From NCBI RefSeq assembly GCF_016028255.1, contig NZ_CP065707.1:1503001-1567000 (forward strand): a stretch of 64,000 bases of DNA, in the 5' to 3' direction. Positions within the stretch are counted from its first letter, which is position 1. Every line of letters begins with the position of its first letter. The notes beneath the pieces were generated by a model. That model saw nothing but the letters and a program-made list of their open reading frames with translations, was not told the origin of the DNA and did no database searches. Made by a program: the position numbers and the translations under genes. The DNA is from Streptococcus oralis. Its GTDB lineage: Bacteria > Bacillota > Bacilli > Lactobacillales > Streptococcaceae. Positions 54,022-63,368 of this stretch are shown piece by piece.

Positions 54022-55320
54022 TCACTCCACTTCATTATCAATATTCCTTTTAAAAATTTTTTCAGAATTTTCCATTATTTTACAAAACACACTATAGGAT
54101 GAGGTATTCTGAGGGATTTGGATAGAGCACTTTTTAAGCAAGACTCCGTATCCCACTACTTTTCCTATCTCACTATTTACTGACTGCTCTATACTAGGAA
54201 AAATCAGTCCAGCTTTCTTAGCTTTTATAATATAAGAATAGGAAATCAACTGGAACAAGTCCTCACGATTAATCCCTTTTTCAGTAAACTCCAGTTTTTT
54301 ATATTTTGCATCTAGAACAATCTTTCGTTCTCTGTCATAAAAATCTGGATATACTTTTCGTTCCCCACCAGAAAATATTAGGATGCCGCCTTTCTTTTCT
54401 TTATTTCGAGGATGGATGAAACCTTTTGGCAACAAGGTGTAAACATACTCTTCCCAAAGCCAGGCAACATCAAAGAGAATACCATGTACCTTTTGGGCTT
54501 GAGGTCCAAGACCATGCTTTTCTCTACTCAGAATCATCAAGCAGAGTTCCTGTAATTTTCTATACTCTCTAAAATAGGCGTGTCGGATGGGTTTGATTTT
54601 ATTCATTCTGATAATCTTGGCACGATCAGCTAGTTTATAAGATGAGGTTACACGAGTAATTTCTGTCATATTTTCACGATTACTATCGAGCAGAACTCCG
54701 AAACCTTTCTGATTCTTAATGTACTCAATCGTATGCCGAATCAACTGCATGAGTGGATTATCATAGGTAAACTCCCTAGTGGTATAGGCAATGCTTCCCA
54801 TAAAAGGAACATTTTTCTTAAGATGCATTCCTACATCTAGCACTCCCTTTACATGACTATCGTTATGGAAAAATCTCTGGTATTCCTTATAAAGACCTTT
54901 TCGAAGAGCAGCTTGCAGATATTTGGGAAAGAGGTAAATCAAAAGCTGATAGAGTTTATCCTCTTGAGATAGACCGATGTCTAAACTAGTCAAATTCATA
55001 TTGAGAATCTTTTGTAAAAGATAATGCAAAAAATGGTCGTTACTTTCATCAGAAAAACGAGAGGAAATCGTTAATCTTTCCTGACCATATCCAAGAAAAC
55101 CAATCACGTTCCCTGTCTTGATTTCCTGATTAACTGTTTCAAAAATCTTTTGGTCCCTGTCTAAATCAGGAGAATTTATCAAATCATTCGGGAAAATAAA
55201 AATACTGTCCTCCCTAGAAAGGTTATCTAGTGTTCTATCAAGAAGTGCTTGACTTAGGTTGGGATATTCTGCGACAAAGTCTTCTTTAGCAATTCTATAC
55301 TGATTATCAGTTATCCGCAT
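54022..55320 (-). CDS. mcrC: McrBC restriction system, McrC subunit
   Basis: 432 residues from the ATG at 55320, which overlaps the mcrB end by 14 nt; a start two codons upstream is also possible. The C-terminal half has the PD-(D/E)xK nuclease core of McrC: YPDFYDRERKIVLDAKYKKL. Residues ~80-180 match the McrC N-terminal domain. With McrB it cuts DNA with modified cytosines. A weak hairpin (54006-54031) overlaps its stop. Confidence 0.9.
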   Translation of the reverse strand: MRITDNQYRIAKEDFVAEYPNLSQALLDRTLDNLSREDSIFIFPNDLINSPDLDRDQKIFETVNQEIKTGNVIGFLGYGQERLTISSRFSDESNDHFLHYLLQKILNMNLTSLDIGLSQEDKLYQLLIYLFPKYLQAALRKGLYKEYQRFFHNDSHVKGVLDVGMHLKKNVPFMGSIAYTTREFTYDNPLMQLIRHTIEYIKNQKGFGVLLDSNRENMTEITRVTSSYKLADRAKIIRMNKIKPIRHAYFREYRKLQELCLMILSREKHGLGPQAQKVHGILFDVAWLWEEYVYTLLPKGFIHPRNKEKKGGILIFSGGERKVYPDFYDRERKIVLDAKYKKLEFTEKGINREDLFQLISYSYIIKAKKAGLIFPSIEQSVNSEIGKVVGYGVLLKKCSIQIPQNTSSYSVFCKIMENSEKIFKRNIDNEVE

Positions 55321-57229
55321 TATCATCACCAGTATCTTGCTGATCTGTTTGGTCATTATTTGTCAGATCAAATGCTTTTTTCAATGTATCCAGAGTTTCA
55401 GCCTCTTCGTAAGAACCTCGTAAGTAATCTTCCAAAAGCGGTTTAAGGTAATCAGACCAGAGTAATTCATAGTCAAAATCTACATCCTTCAACTTAAGGA
55501 AATAACTTGGTCCGATATGATAATGGCTGTTTAATCCCTGAACGTTTTCGATAGCAACATTCAAATTTCTTAGACGAAGTTTTGCTTCTTCTGCATGGAT
55601 ATCTAGTTCTTTATCCAACATAGCAACTTGGCTTTCAGCAGTAACTTCAACAAAGCGGAAACGACGACGCATAGCAAAATCAAAGGTATCTACTGAACGG
55701 TCAATATCATTCATTGTTCCGATGATGTAGACATTCTCAGGGATATAAAACTTGTCATCCGTCTCATGTAAGTTAGCATACTGGGTGGAAACACTCCCCT
55801 TTTCACCACGATAACCAGGATCAATAGAGAAAAAGATTTCCCCAAAAATCTTAGAAATCTCCCCACGGTTGATTTCATCGATGATGAAAACGAATTTCTT
55901 GTCTGTGTCAATTTCTGTTGGAGAAATATAATCTTTCAGACCAAATCTTTTCTTTAAAGTTTCTAGGACAGTTTTTCCACCACTTTTGTAGTATTCTTGC
56001 TTATTATAATTTTTATCTTTATACAACTCGTAAACATATTTGCGAGGTAGTGACCATCCTGGAACACCACTATCATAATTTACTGACAAATTTTGTCTAC
56101 TATTAACAGATAAGTAAGATGTTTTTGTTATATATTCTTTTTCTTCAGCAACATTTATATATTCTAAGTAAGAATCCCAAGCCTCATCAAAATTATCTTG
56201 TCCTCCAATCAATTGGGCTTCTTTTGCTTTCTGACAAAAATCTTTAAAAATACCATCCTGTAGCTTAAACTCAATAGCTCCATCCCCATTTGATACTGGT
56301 CTCAACCCCTCTACAAAATCCGTATAATCATAGGAAGGGTGAAACTGTACAAAGCCGATTTGGTCTTCGTTGCCATCCGTTAATTCTTTAGCTATTTCTT
56401 TAGCAAGATAAGTTTTTCCTGTACCAGGTGCACCACGGAGAATGAGGTTTTTGGATTGTAGTAGAGTTTGACTCAATGGATGATAAACCTTATATTCTGC
56501 AGACATTTTTTCTTCTTTCTTTTCTTTATCGTCTAGAAATTGTGTTGAATACTCAAATAAAATACTACCCAACATTGAAGATTCTAGTTCTGGATAGGTT
56601 TTAGAAAATAGTTTACAAATCTCATGATTCTGACGATAGGGCCCTCCTTGATTACTTTGAGGAATCAACCTATTCCAAAATTCATTCTGACTATTCATAT
56701 TTACTCCTAAAAAAGAATGGTTCTCAGAATAAATACAAAGTAGTTTTGTTACTACTGCAGAACGCCCAATAAACTCATTCTTTGACTTTTTTATGTCAAA
56801 AATAGGATTATTGAAATCTAACATTCTTCCAGCTTGGATGATCTCATACAAATCCGATTTTAATTTGTTAAATCGGTCTTCTAGTTCTGATTCTGGAATG
56901 ATTTTATTTGCTTGATTTTTGTAGCTTTTGGTATTCTCATTCCAATAAATACCAAATTTTGAAGAACCTCCGCCTCCAATTCCCATAAATAATGATTGGT
57001 ACTTTCCTGCCTCAATAGCATAGCAAAAAGAATTACTTTTGGCACCTTTCCCAATTATATATTCATCAATAGACATGGTTAAAATTCTATCAAGTGGCCA
57101 TTCTTTAAGAAATTCTTCACGTAATTTTTCATTGTGAATACTATATTTAAATGCATCTTCTCTTAATCTTATTTTATTTTCTTGATACCAAGCATAAAAA
57201 TCATCTAAACTAACTTTCCTTTTCAGCAT
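55307..57229 (-). CDS. mcrB: McrBC restriction system, McrB GTPase subunit
   Basis: 640 residues from the ATG at 57229; a TTG one codon earlier is possible. The AAA+ domain has Walker A LRGAPGTGKTYLAKEI, Walker B VFIIDEINRGEISKIFGEIF, and the GTP-specificity and sensor segment VYIIGTMNDIDRSVDTFD. The N-terminal ~200 residues, with YQSLFMGIGGGGSSKFGIYW, would be the modified-DNA reader and differ from E. coli McrB, so the recognised modification is unknown. RBS AAAGGAG. Located between guaC and the leu genes. Confidence 0.9.
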   Translation of the reverse strand: MLKRKVSLDDFYAWYQENKIRLREDAFKYSIHNEKLREEFLKEWPLDRILTMSIDEYIIGKGAKSNSFCYAIEAGKYQSLFMGIGGGGSSKFGIYWNENTKSYKNQANKIIPESELEDRFNKLKSDLYEIIQAGRMLDFNNPIFDIKKSKNEFIGRSAVVTKLLCIYSENHSFLGVNMNSQNEFWNRLIPQSNQGGPYRQNHEICKLFSKTYPELESSMLGSILFEYSTQFLDDKEKKEEKMSAEYKVYHPLSQTLLQSKNLILRGAPGTGKTYLAKEIAKELTDGNEDQIGFVQFHPSYDYTDFVEGLRPVSNGDGAIEFKLQDGIFKDFCQKAKEAQLIGGQDNFDEAWDSYLEYINVAEEKEYITKTSYLSVNSRQNLSVNYDSGVPGWSLPRKYVYELYKDKNYNKQEYYKSGGKTVLETLKKRFGLKDYISPTEIDTDKKFVFIIDEINRGEISKIFGEIFFSIDPGYRGEKGSVSTQYANLHETDDKFYIPENVYIIGTMNDIDRSVDTFDFAMRRRFRFVEVTAESQVAMLDKELDIHAEEAKLRLRNLNVAIENVQGLNSHYHIGPSYFLKLKDVDFDYELLWSDYLKPLLEDYLRGSYEEAETLDTLKKAFDLTNNDQTDQQDTGDDNADN

Positions 57230-57324
57230 CAATCGTACTCCTTTTATAATAATGTTCGAATAAAAACTATGTATTTCATATATAGAATATCATATCCTAT
57301 AGAAAAAGGAAAGAATTTCTAAAG

Positions 57325-57373
57325 AAAAAGCCCAGTGTAGAGACTTTCTTCCCTCTCAACACTAGACTCTTTT
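57325..57373 (-). terminator. terminator after the Sua5-family gene
   Basis: Minus strand AGTGTTGAGAG pairs with CTCTACACT around a ~15-nt loop and is followed by GGGCTTTTTC. T tracts occur on both sides. Confidence 0.7.
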
Positions 57374-57378
57374 TTATC

Positions 57379-58158
57379 TTAATAATACTCTCCCTGACGG
57401 TAGTCCCATGAGTTAAAGGTATCTGACAAGTGCATCATGATTTTATCAATGTCAAGTCCTTTACGGATCACAATTGGAGCTGGTGAGATTGATCGTGCTC
57501 CACCTTGTTCTGGGATGAGTTTGCCGTCCTTATCGACCATAGACACCATCACACCTTGCTCGTAGCGAGTTTCAATCGTTTTGTCAGGTTGGATGGATGC
57601 AACGTAGTCGTCTGCTTCGATGACAAGGTCCACTGCTCCTTCGATACGTTCCCCGATACCTTCCACCTTACCACGGTTTCCTTTTCCAGATGGGTTAGCT
57701 GATGAAGCATAGACCATCTTGCCTTCTTCCCAAAGTTTAGCAGCCAATTGTTCACCAGCTTTCCCAAATTTGATAACAAAACAGCTTGTACCACGAACGT
57801 CTGTCATGAGTTCTTCACGGCCATCCCCGTATGCTTTCAATTTCTCAAAAGCTTCTGGTTTCCAAGGAAGGATACAACCAAGGAGAATGTCTTCGTCCCA
57901 ATGTTTTTGGTAGAAGGCTTCGATTTCTGGATTAAGTTGTGCTAAAGCGCGAAGCTCATCCATGCTACCACAGAGGACAACTCCTGGCTTGTTACGGTTA
58001 CGTTCTTTAGCTTCAAATTTGCGTTCAAGTCCTGCCTTGTCGCTGGTCATGATGATATAGCCGACTTTGGTAGGGCAAACGATACAACCGCCCTCACCTT
58101 TTAAAATGTCATAGCCTTCTTGTGAAAGTGTTCCGTTCCATTGAATGTGTTTTGTCAT
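57379..58158 (-). CDS. Sua5/YciO/YrdC/YwlC-family protein
   Basis: 259 residues. The YrdC fold is indicated by CPTKVGYIIMTSDKAGLERKF (substrate loop), RNKPGVVLCGSMDEL and YASSANPSGKGNRGKVEGIG. Family members bind nucleotides and threonylcarbamoyl-AMP for tRNA t6A synthesis. This one is an extra-long variant located with the leucine genes. Whether it acts in t6A synthesis or something else cannot be decided. It follows leuD by 29 nt. Confidence 0.75.
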   Translation of the reverse strand: MTKHIQWNGTLSQEGYDILKGEGGCIVCPTKVGYIIMTSDKAGLERKFEAKERNRNKPGVVLCGSMDELRALAQLNPEIEAFYQKHWDEDILLGCILPWKPEAFEKLKAYGDGREELMTDVRGTSCFVIKFGKAGEQLAAKLWEEGKMVYASSANPSGKGNRGKVEGIGERIEGAVDLVIEADDYVASIQPDKTIETRYEQGVMVSMVDKDGKLIPEQGGARSISPAPIVIRKGLDIDKIMMHLSDTFNSWDYRQGEYY

Positions 58159-58187
58159 AGTTCTATATTTCCTTTTCTATTTTTCTT

Positions 58188-58781
58188 CTAGTCCTGCCAG
58201 TAGGCTGGTCGTTGTTTTTCATAGGCAGCAATCAAGTCTTCATACTGCAAAGTAATACCGATATCATCCAAACCATTTAAGAGCTTGTGTTTCCACTCGC
58301 TATCAATTTCGAAAGTGAAGACTCCAACTGGTGAGATAATTTTCTGTTGTTCCAAGTCCACAGTTACCTGGTCAGTCGGTTGTAGCTGGGCTAGTTTCTC
58401 TCTAACCTCTCTGGACTGGACAATAGGCAACATACCATTATTGAGTTCATTATTGTAATGAATATCACCGAAAGACCCGGCAATCACGACTTTAAAACCA
58501 TAGTCAGCTAATGCCCAAGCTGCGTGTTCCCTAGACGAACCTGCTCCAAAGTTATCTCCTGAGATGAGGATAGTGGCTTTGCGATATTCAGGTAGGTTAA
58601 AGACAAAGTCTGGATCTTCAGTATAGTTGTCGTCCAGATAACGCCAAGCATACATGAGGTACTTACCAAAGCCTTTCTTATCAATTAACTTGAGAAACTG
58701 CTTGGGAAGGATTTGGTCAGTATCAATATTATCATTCATGAGAGGAACGGTCGTTCCCGTATAGACTGTAAATTTCTCCAT
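58188..58781 (-). CDS. leuD: 3-isopropylmalate dehydratase small subunit
   Basis: 197 residues. The swivelling-domain signature is [21 protein letters not shown]. With LeuC it isomerises 2-isopropylmalate to 3-isopropylmalate. It is 9 nt downstream of leuC and has normal length. Confidence 0.96.
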   Translation of the reverse strand: MEKFTVYTGTTVPLMNDNIDTDQILPKQFLKLIDKKGFGKYLMYAWRYLDDNYTEDPDFVFNLPEYRKATILISGDNFGAGSSREHAAWALADYGFKVVIAGSFGDIHYNNELNNGMLPIVQSREVREKLAQLQPTDQVTVDLEQQKIISPVGVFTFEIDSEWKHKLLNGLDDIGITLQYEDLIAAYEKQRPAYWQD

Positions 58782-58790
58782 ATCCTCTCC

Positions 58791-60173
58791 TTACTGGGCT
58801 TCTGGCATCTGCCGAACATCTACGAAACGCCCTGCGATAGCTGCTGCTGCTGCCATTGCTGGACTGCAGAGATGGGTCTTAGCACCAAAGCCTTGTCTAT
58901 CTTCAAAGTTGCGGTTACTAGTTGAAGCGCAGTGGACACCATCAGGGACCTTGTCGGGATTCATCCCTAGGCACATAGAGCAACCTGGGTCTCTCCACTC
59001 AAAGCCAGCATCTAAGAAGACCTTATCCAAGCCCAACTTCTCAGCAGCTCGTTTCACAGGACGCGATCCTGGTACTACAATTGCTGTTAGATTGGGAGCT
59101 ATTTTCTTTCCTTTGACAAATCGCGCAGCCAGTTGCAAGTCACTGAGACGAGCATTGGTACAAGATCCAATAAAGATATAGCCTAGTTCAATGTCCGCCG
59201 GCTTTTGACCAGGTTCCAAGTCCATGTAATGATAAGCTCGTTCATCATTCATATCCTTAATTTCTGGAAAACTACTGTCAAAGTCAACGCCCATAGCAGG
59301 ATTGGTTCCCCAGGTCACCATAGGTGCCAAGTCAGAGACATCCATATGGATAACCTTATCATAAACAGCATCATCATCGCTGACAAGCGTCTTCCAATCG
59401 GCAACCGCCTCCTCGAAAGCTTCGGGAACACATTCCCGTCCCTTGAGATAGTCATAGGTAGTCTGATCTGGATTCATAATTCCCATCTTAGAACCAAACT
59501 CGATGGACATATTGCAGATGGTCATTCTCTCTTCCATGGTCAGTGCATCAATTGCTTGCCCACGATATTCCACCACATAGCCAACACCACAGGCAACGCC
59601 GTACTTGGCAATTAAGGCGAGAATGTAATCCTTAGAATAAACTCCTTTTTGAGGAACACCAGTGAATTCTACCAGCATTTTCTTGGGTTTAACTTGCCAG
59701 AGTGTCTGAGTAGCAAAGACATGCTCAACCTCACTGGTCCCAATCCCAAAGGCGATAGCTCCGAAAGCTCCGTGAGTAGCTGTGTGACTGTCTCCACAGA
59801 CGATGAATTTTCCTGGTTGGGTCCGTCCTGTTTCTGGACCTACCATGTGAACGATTCCCTGCTTTTCAGAACCGTGGGCCGCATGTTCAATCCCAAACTC
59901 CTCAACATTTTCAGCAAGCTTATCAATTTGGGCCTTAGAAATAACATCTCGAATATCATAGATGTTGACCGTTGGTACATTGTGGTCAAAGGTTCCAAAT
60001 GTCAAGTCTGGTCGTCTCAATCTGCGGCCTGCATCTCGTAATCCTTGAAAAGCTTGGGGACTAGTCACTTCATGAATATAGTGCTGGTCCACATACATGA
60101 GTTGGGGCTGCCCTTCTTCTCCTGTGATGACATGGCGGTCCCATAATTTATCAAAAATTGATTTTCCTGCCAT
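58791..60173 (-). CDS. leuC: 3-isopropylmalate dehydratase large subunit
   Basis: 460 residues, aconitase family. Three iron-sulphur ligand cysteines are in [10 protein letters not shown] and [12 protein letters not shown]. The protein is complete and coupled to leuD. It catalyses the second committed step of leucine synthesis with LeuD. Confidence 0.96.
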   Translation of the reverse strand: MAGKSIFDKLWDRHVITGEEGQPQLMYVDQHYIHEVTSPQAFQGLRDAGRRLRRPDLTFGTFDHNVPTVNIYDIRDVISKAQIDKLAENVEEFGIEHAAHGSEKQGIVHMVGPETGRTQPGKFIVCGDSHTATHGAFGAIAFGIGTSEVEHVFATQTLWQVKPKKMLVEFTGVPQKGVYSKDYILALIAKYGVACGVGYVVEYRGQAIDALTMEERMTICNMSIEFGSKMGIMNPDQTTYDYLKGRECVPEAFEEAVADWKTLVSDDDAVYDKVIHMDVSDLAPMVTWGTNPAMGVDFDSSFPEIKDMNDERAYHYMDLEPGQKPADIELGYIFIGSCTNARLSDLQLAARFVKGKKIAPNLTAIVVPGSRPVKRAAEKLGLDKVFLDAGFEWRDPGCSMCLGMNPDKVPDGVHCASTSNRNFEDRQGFGAKTHLCSPAMAAAAAIAGRFVDVRQMPEAQ

Positions 60174-60176
60174 CCA

Positions 60177-60446
60177 TTACCTCCAAATAAAATATAAGGC
60201 TACTAGCGTGGTCACCATCCCGAGAAACCAAACTGTTTTAAAATACCATTTTCTAGTCTTGTGATGAAAGGTGATTCCTGCCAACCAGGCACCAAAACCA
60301 CCACAAGTAAGGGCTAAAATGAGTAAGATTTTCTCTGGGACGCGCCAAGCACCTCTTCTTGCCTTGGATTTGTCAATGCCATAAATCAAGAAAATCAGCA
60401 AATTCCAAATCAAGAGGGCAAGCGTGATTCCTTCATTTATCTTCAT
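60177..60446 (-). CDS. DUF1294 small membrane protein
   Basis: 89 residues with three to four hydrophobic segments and the conserved YGIDKSKARRGAWRVPEKIL and GGFGAWLAGITFHHKTRK segments of DUF1294. Its start overlaps the leuB stop by 4 nt and leuC begins 3 nt after its stop, so it is a true member of the leu operon. Function is unknown. Confidence 0.85.
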   Translation of the reverse strand: MKINEGITLALLIWNLLIFLIYGIDKSKARRGAWRVPEKILLILALTCGGFGAWLAGITFHHKTRKWYFKTVWFLGMVTTLVALYFIWR

Positions 60447-61480
60447 AATCTTTCAATGATGGCTTCTGTCATTTCCTTAGTCGAAGCCTGTCCTCCAATA
60501 TCTCTTGTTAAAATGCCAGCCGCTAAACTAGCTTCAACAGCACGCTCGATACGCTCTGCATCCTCATAACGTCCAAAACTGTCTCTCAACATCATAGCAA
60601 CTGACAAAATCATAGAGATAGGATTGGCAATTCCTTGACCTGCAATATCAGGCGCTGAACCGTGAATAGGCTCATAAAGACTTGGCCCCTTTTCAGAATG
60701 ACTGGCTGATGGCATAACACCAAGAGTGCCTGATAGAACGCTTGATTCATCAGATAAGATATCTCCAAAAAGATTTTCCGTCACGATGACATCAAACTTG
60801 GCAGGATTGGTAATCATGATCATGGCAGCTGAGTCCACCAACTGGTGCTCCAAGGTTACATCTGGAAAATCTTGCGCAACCTCCTCAGCTACTCTGCGCC
60901 AGAGTTTTGAAGTCGCTAGAACATTTTGCTTATCGATACTAGTAACGATTTTTCTGCGACTTCTTGCGATTTCAAAGGCCTTGCGAATGATCCGCTCTAC
61001 TTCCTCATAGCTGTAGTCGTTGATATCACGCGCTTTTCGCTCTTCAAGGATATGATCCCCAAAGTAAATTCCACCTGTCAACTCACGCACCACGACAAAG
61101 TCTACACCAGCAATTCGTTCCGGTTTGAGAGGTGACAAATGCTTGAGACTATCAAAAATCTTAACAGGGCGAATATTGGCATAAAGATTGAGTTCCTTAC
61201 GAAGAGCCAGCAAGCCTTGTTCAGGCCGAACCGATGCTCCATCATACTGAGGACTACCGATAGCCGCAAGGAGAATAGCATCTGCTTCTCTACATGCCTT
61301 GAGGGTTTCATCAGGTAAGGGATGCCCCGCAGCATCAATACCCGCACCTCCAAAGGGGCGTCTGTCTATCTCATAGTTAAATCCTGTTTTTGAAGCTAGA
61401 GCTTCCAGAACCGCTAAACCAGCTTCCATGATTTCTGGACCGATTCCATCCCCTGCTAGAGCTACTATTTTCTTTGTCAT
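60443..61480 (-). CDS. leuB: 3-isopropylmalate dehydrogenase
   Basis: 345 residues. The NAD- and substrate-binding residues are in ALRKELNLYANIRPVK, ELTGGIYFG and the C-terminal GSAPDIAGQGIANP motif. It oxidatively decarboxylates 3-isopropylmalate to the leucine keto acid. It lies 11 nt after leuA with RBS GGAG. Confidence 0.96.
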   Translation of the reverse strand: MTKKIVALAGDGIGPEIMEAGLAVLEALASKTGFNYEIDRRPFGGAGIDAAGHPLPDETLKACREADAILLAAIGSPQYDGASVRPEQGLLALRKELNLYANIRPVKIFDSLKHLSPLKPERIAGVDFVVVRELTGGIYFGDHILEERKARDINDYSYEEVERIIRKAFEIARSRRKIVTSIDKQNVLATSKLWRRVAEEVAQDFPDVTLEHQLVDSAAMIMITNPAKFDVIVTENLFGDILSDESSVLSGTLGVMPSASHSEKGPSLYEPIHGSAPDIAGQGIANPISMILSVAMMLRDSFGRYEDAERIERAVEASLAAGILTRDIGGQASTKEMTEAIIERL

Positions 61481-61491
61481 AGCCTTCTCCT

Positions 61492-63054
61492 TTACACACT
61501 AGGCATGTCTCGGTAGGAAACGCTATGCCCCATCTCACCTGCATTCTCTTTTTGAACAAAAGTATTGGCATTGATATAAGCAATAGCCGAAGCCTTCAAT
61601 ACATCGAAATCAAGACCTGCTGCGTTAAAGATGGTTTCTGTATCTCTGTTTTCAACAGTGACCAAGACACGAGCTTGGGCATCGATTCCATCTGTTACCG
61701 CGTCAATAGTGTAGGACACCAAGCGGACAGATTGGTTAAAGAACTTATCGATAGCGTTAAAGATCGCTTCAACGGAACCTTGCCCTGTCGCATTGAATTC
61801 GACTTTCTCACCATCCATATTGGCTAGGCTAACGAGCGCTTCAATCTCATTATCTGCATGGGTTTGAAGTTGCAAATCATCAAAATGGAAGCCTTCTGGA
61901 TTTTCAACCATGGTTCCAGCTACCAGAGCTCGAATATCTGCATCTGTGATTTCTTGTTTCTTGTCCGCCAGTGCCTTGAACTTAGCGAAGAGTGGTTTGA
62001 TATCCTCTTCTGTAAAATCTAGAGCCAATTCTCTTAGTTTCTCAACAAAGGCATGGCGACCAGACAATTTACCAAGTGGAAGGCTATTACTCTTAACACC
62101 GACCAATTCAGGTGTGATGATCTCATAAGTGAGAGGATTTTTAAGGACTCCATCTTGGTGAATGCCCGATTCATGAGAGAAGGCATTGCCACCAACGACA
62201 GCCTTGTTTTTAGGAACTGGAATACCAGAGAAGCGAGAAACCATTTCAGACGTATTCATTGTTTCATCCAAAATAATATCACTAGTTGCTTGGAAGAAAT
62301 CCTCACGAATCTTTAAAGCAACAGCTACTTCTTCAAGAGCAACATTACCTGCGCGTTCACCAATACCATTAATAGTTCCCTGGACACGTCCAGCACCGTG
62401 TTTAATTGCTGTCAAAGTATTTGCAGTTGCCATACCGAGATCATCGTGACAGTGGACACCAAAGACAACTTTATGATCTGATTTGATATTTTCAGTCAAG
62501 TGATCAAAGATACGTGCAAACTCTTCTGGAGTCGTAAAGCCAACTGTGTCAGGGATATTGATATAAGATGCACCTGCATCGACCGCTGTTTGAACGACTT
62601 GTAATAGGAAATCCAACTCTGTTCTAGTCGCATCTTCAGGAGAGAATTCGACGATTTCAAACTTAGAACGTGCGTAAGAAACATGTTCCTTGATAGCTTC
62701 TAAAATCTCTTCCTTGCTCTTATTGAGCTTATACTTGCGGTGAATCGGACTGGTAGCGATAAAGACATGAATTTGTGGATACTTGGCATCCTTAAGTGCC
62801 TCATAACAAGCATCAATATCAGATTTTACAGAACGAGCTAATCCTGTCACTGCTGTTTTTTTCATGGCTTTAGCAATTTCTTGAACAGCTATAAATGAAT
62901 CTGGACTAGCAGCCGGAAAACCAGCTTCAATTACAGAAATTCCCCATTTCTCCAGCTGCCTTGCAATGGAAACTTTTTCCTTTATTGAGAAGTTAACACC
63001 AGGTGTTTGTTCCCCATCACGAAGGCTTGTATCAAAAAATTCAACTTTACGCAT
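61492..63054 (-). CDS. leuA: 2-isopropylmalate synthase
   Basis: 520 residues. The DRE-TIM barrel begins FFDTSLRDGEQTPGVNFS, with GVHCHDDLGMATANTL further on. The C-terminal regulatory domain (about 390-510) binds leucine for feedback inhibition. It condenses acetyl-CoA with 2-ketoisovalerate. It is the first gene after the leu attenuator and is preceded by GGGGA. Confidence 0.96.
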   Translation of the reverse strand: MRKVEFFDTSLRDGEQTPGVNFSIKEKVSIARQLEKWGISVIEAGFPAASPDSFIAVQEIAKAMKKTAVTGLARSVKSDIDACYEALKDAKYPQIHVFIATSPIHRKYKLNKSKEEILEAIKEHVSYARSKFEIVEFSPEDATRTELDFLLQVVQTAVDAGASYINIPDTVGFTTPEEFARIFDHLTENIKSDHKVVFGVHCHDDLGMATANTLTAIKHGAGRVQGTINGIGERAGNVALEEVAVALKIREDFFQATSDIILDETMNTSEMVSRFSGIPVPKNKAVVGGNAFSHESGIHQDGVLKNPLTYEIITPELVGVKSNSLPLGKLSGRHAFVEKLRELALDFTEEDIKPLFAKFKALADKKQEITDADIRALVAGTMVENPEGFHFDDLQLQTHADNEIEALVSLANMDGEKVEFNATGQGSVEAIFNAIDKFFNQSVRLVSYTIDAVTDGIDAQARVLVTVENRDTETIFNAAGLDFDVLKASAIAYINANTFVQKENAGEMGHSVSYRDMPSV

Positions 63055-63083
63055 AAGATTTCCCCTTTTCCAAATATGGTTTT

Positions 63084-63120
63084 AAAAAAACATCTCGCTC
63101 AGAAACCCAAGCGAGATGTT
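63084..63120 (-). terminator. leu operon attenuator (terminator form)
   Basis: AACATCTCGCT pairs with AGCGAGATGTT around a ~9-nt loop, followed by seven U on the minus strand, 30 nt before leuA. Its 5' arm can instead pair with 63126-63137 (minus strand CCAAGCGGGAGT), which forms an antiterminator. Confidence 0.88.
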
Positions 63121-63165
63121 GATTTACTCCCGCTTGGTAAGCCAAACAGGACTAATGCTTTTGCA

Positions 63166-63219
63166 CTAGCCCGAGTACCTCAACAACAAAGCAAATTGAT
63201 TAAACTTAGCTGTTTTCAT
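63166..63219 (-). CDS. leuL: leu leader peptide
   Basis: 17 residues, MKTAKFNQFALLLRYSG, with three consecutive Leu codons (TTG TTG TTG). RBS AAGGAG. A hairpin CTAGTGC-AAAA-GCATTAG (63152-63169) covers its stop codon. Ribosome stalling at the Leu codons when charged tRNA-Leu is scarce would favour the antiterminator. This is classical translational attenuation. Confidence 0.85.
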   Translation of the reverse strand: MKTAKFNQFALLLRYSG

Positions 63220-63255
63220 GTTTGACTTTCTCCTTCGTTTGATATCTTGTCTAGT

Positions 63256-63284
63256 ATTCTAGCATAGCTAAAAACACTTGTCAA
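63256..63284 (-). promoter_or_regulatory. leu operon promoter
   Basis: TTGACA (63279-63284), a 17-nt spacer and TAGAAT (63256-63261) with a TG one base upstream of the -10. Confidence 0.88.
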
Positions 63285-63296
63285 GAAAAAATCCAT

Positions 63297-63311
63297 TATT
63301 TTCTGAAAATT
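63297..63311. promoter_or_regulatory. CodY box
   Basis: AATTTTCAGAAAATA on the minus strand matches the CodY consensus AATTTTCWGAAAATT at 14 of 15 positions. It lies 12 nt upstream of the leu -35, consistent with repression by CodY when branched-chain amino acids are plentiful. Confidence 0.85.
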
Positions 63312-63368
63312 TCTTCAGTAAAGAATATTTTGCTAATTGAAAGTATTTGAAAACTCAAGTAACTTTAC

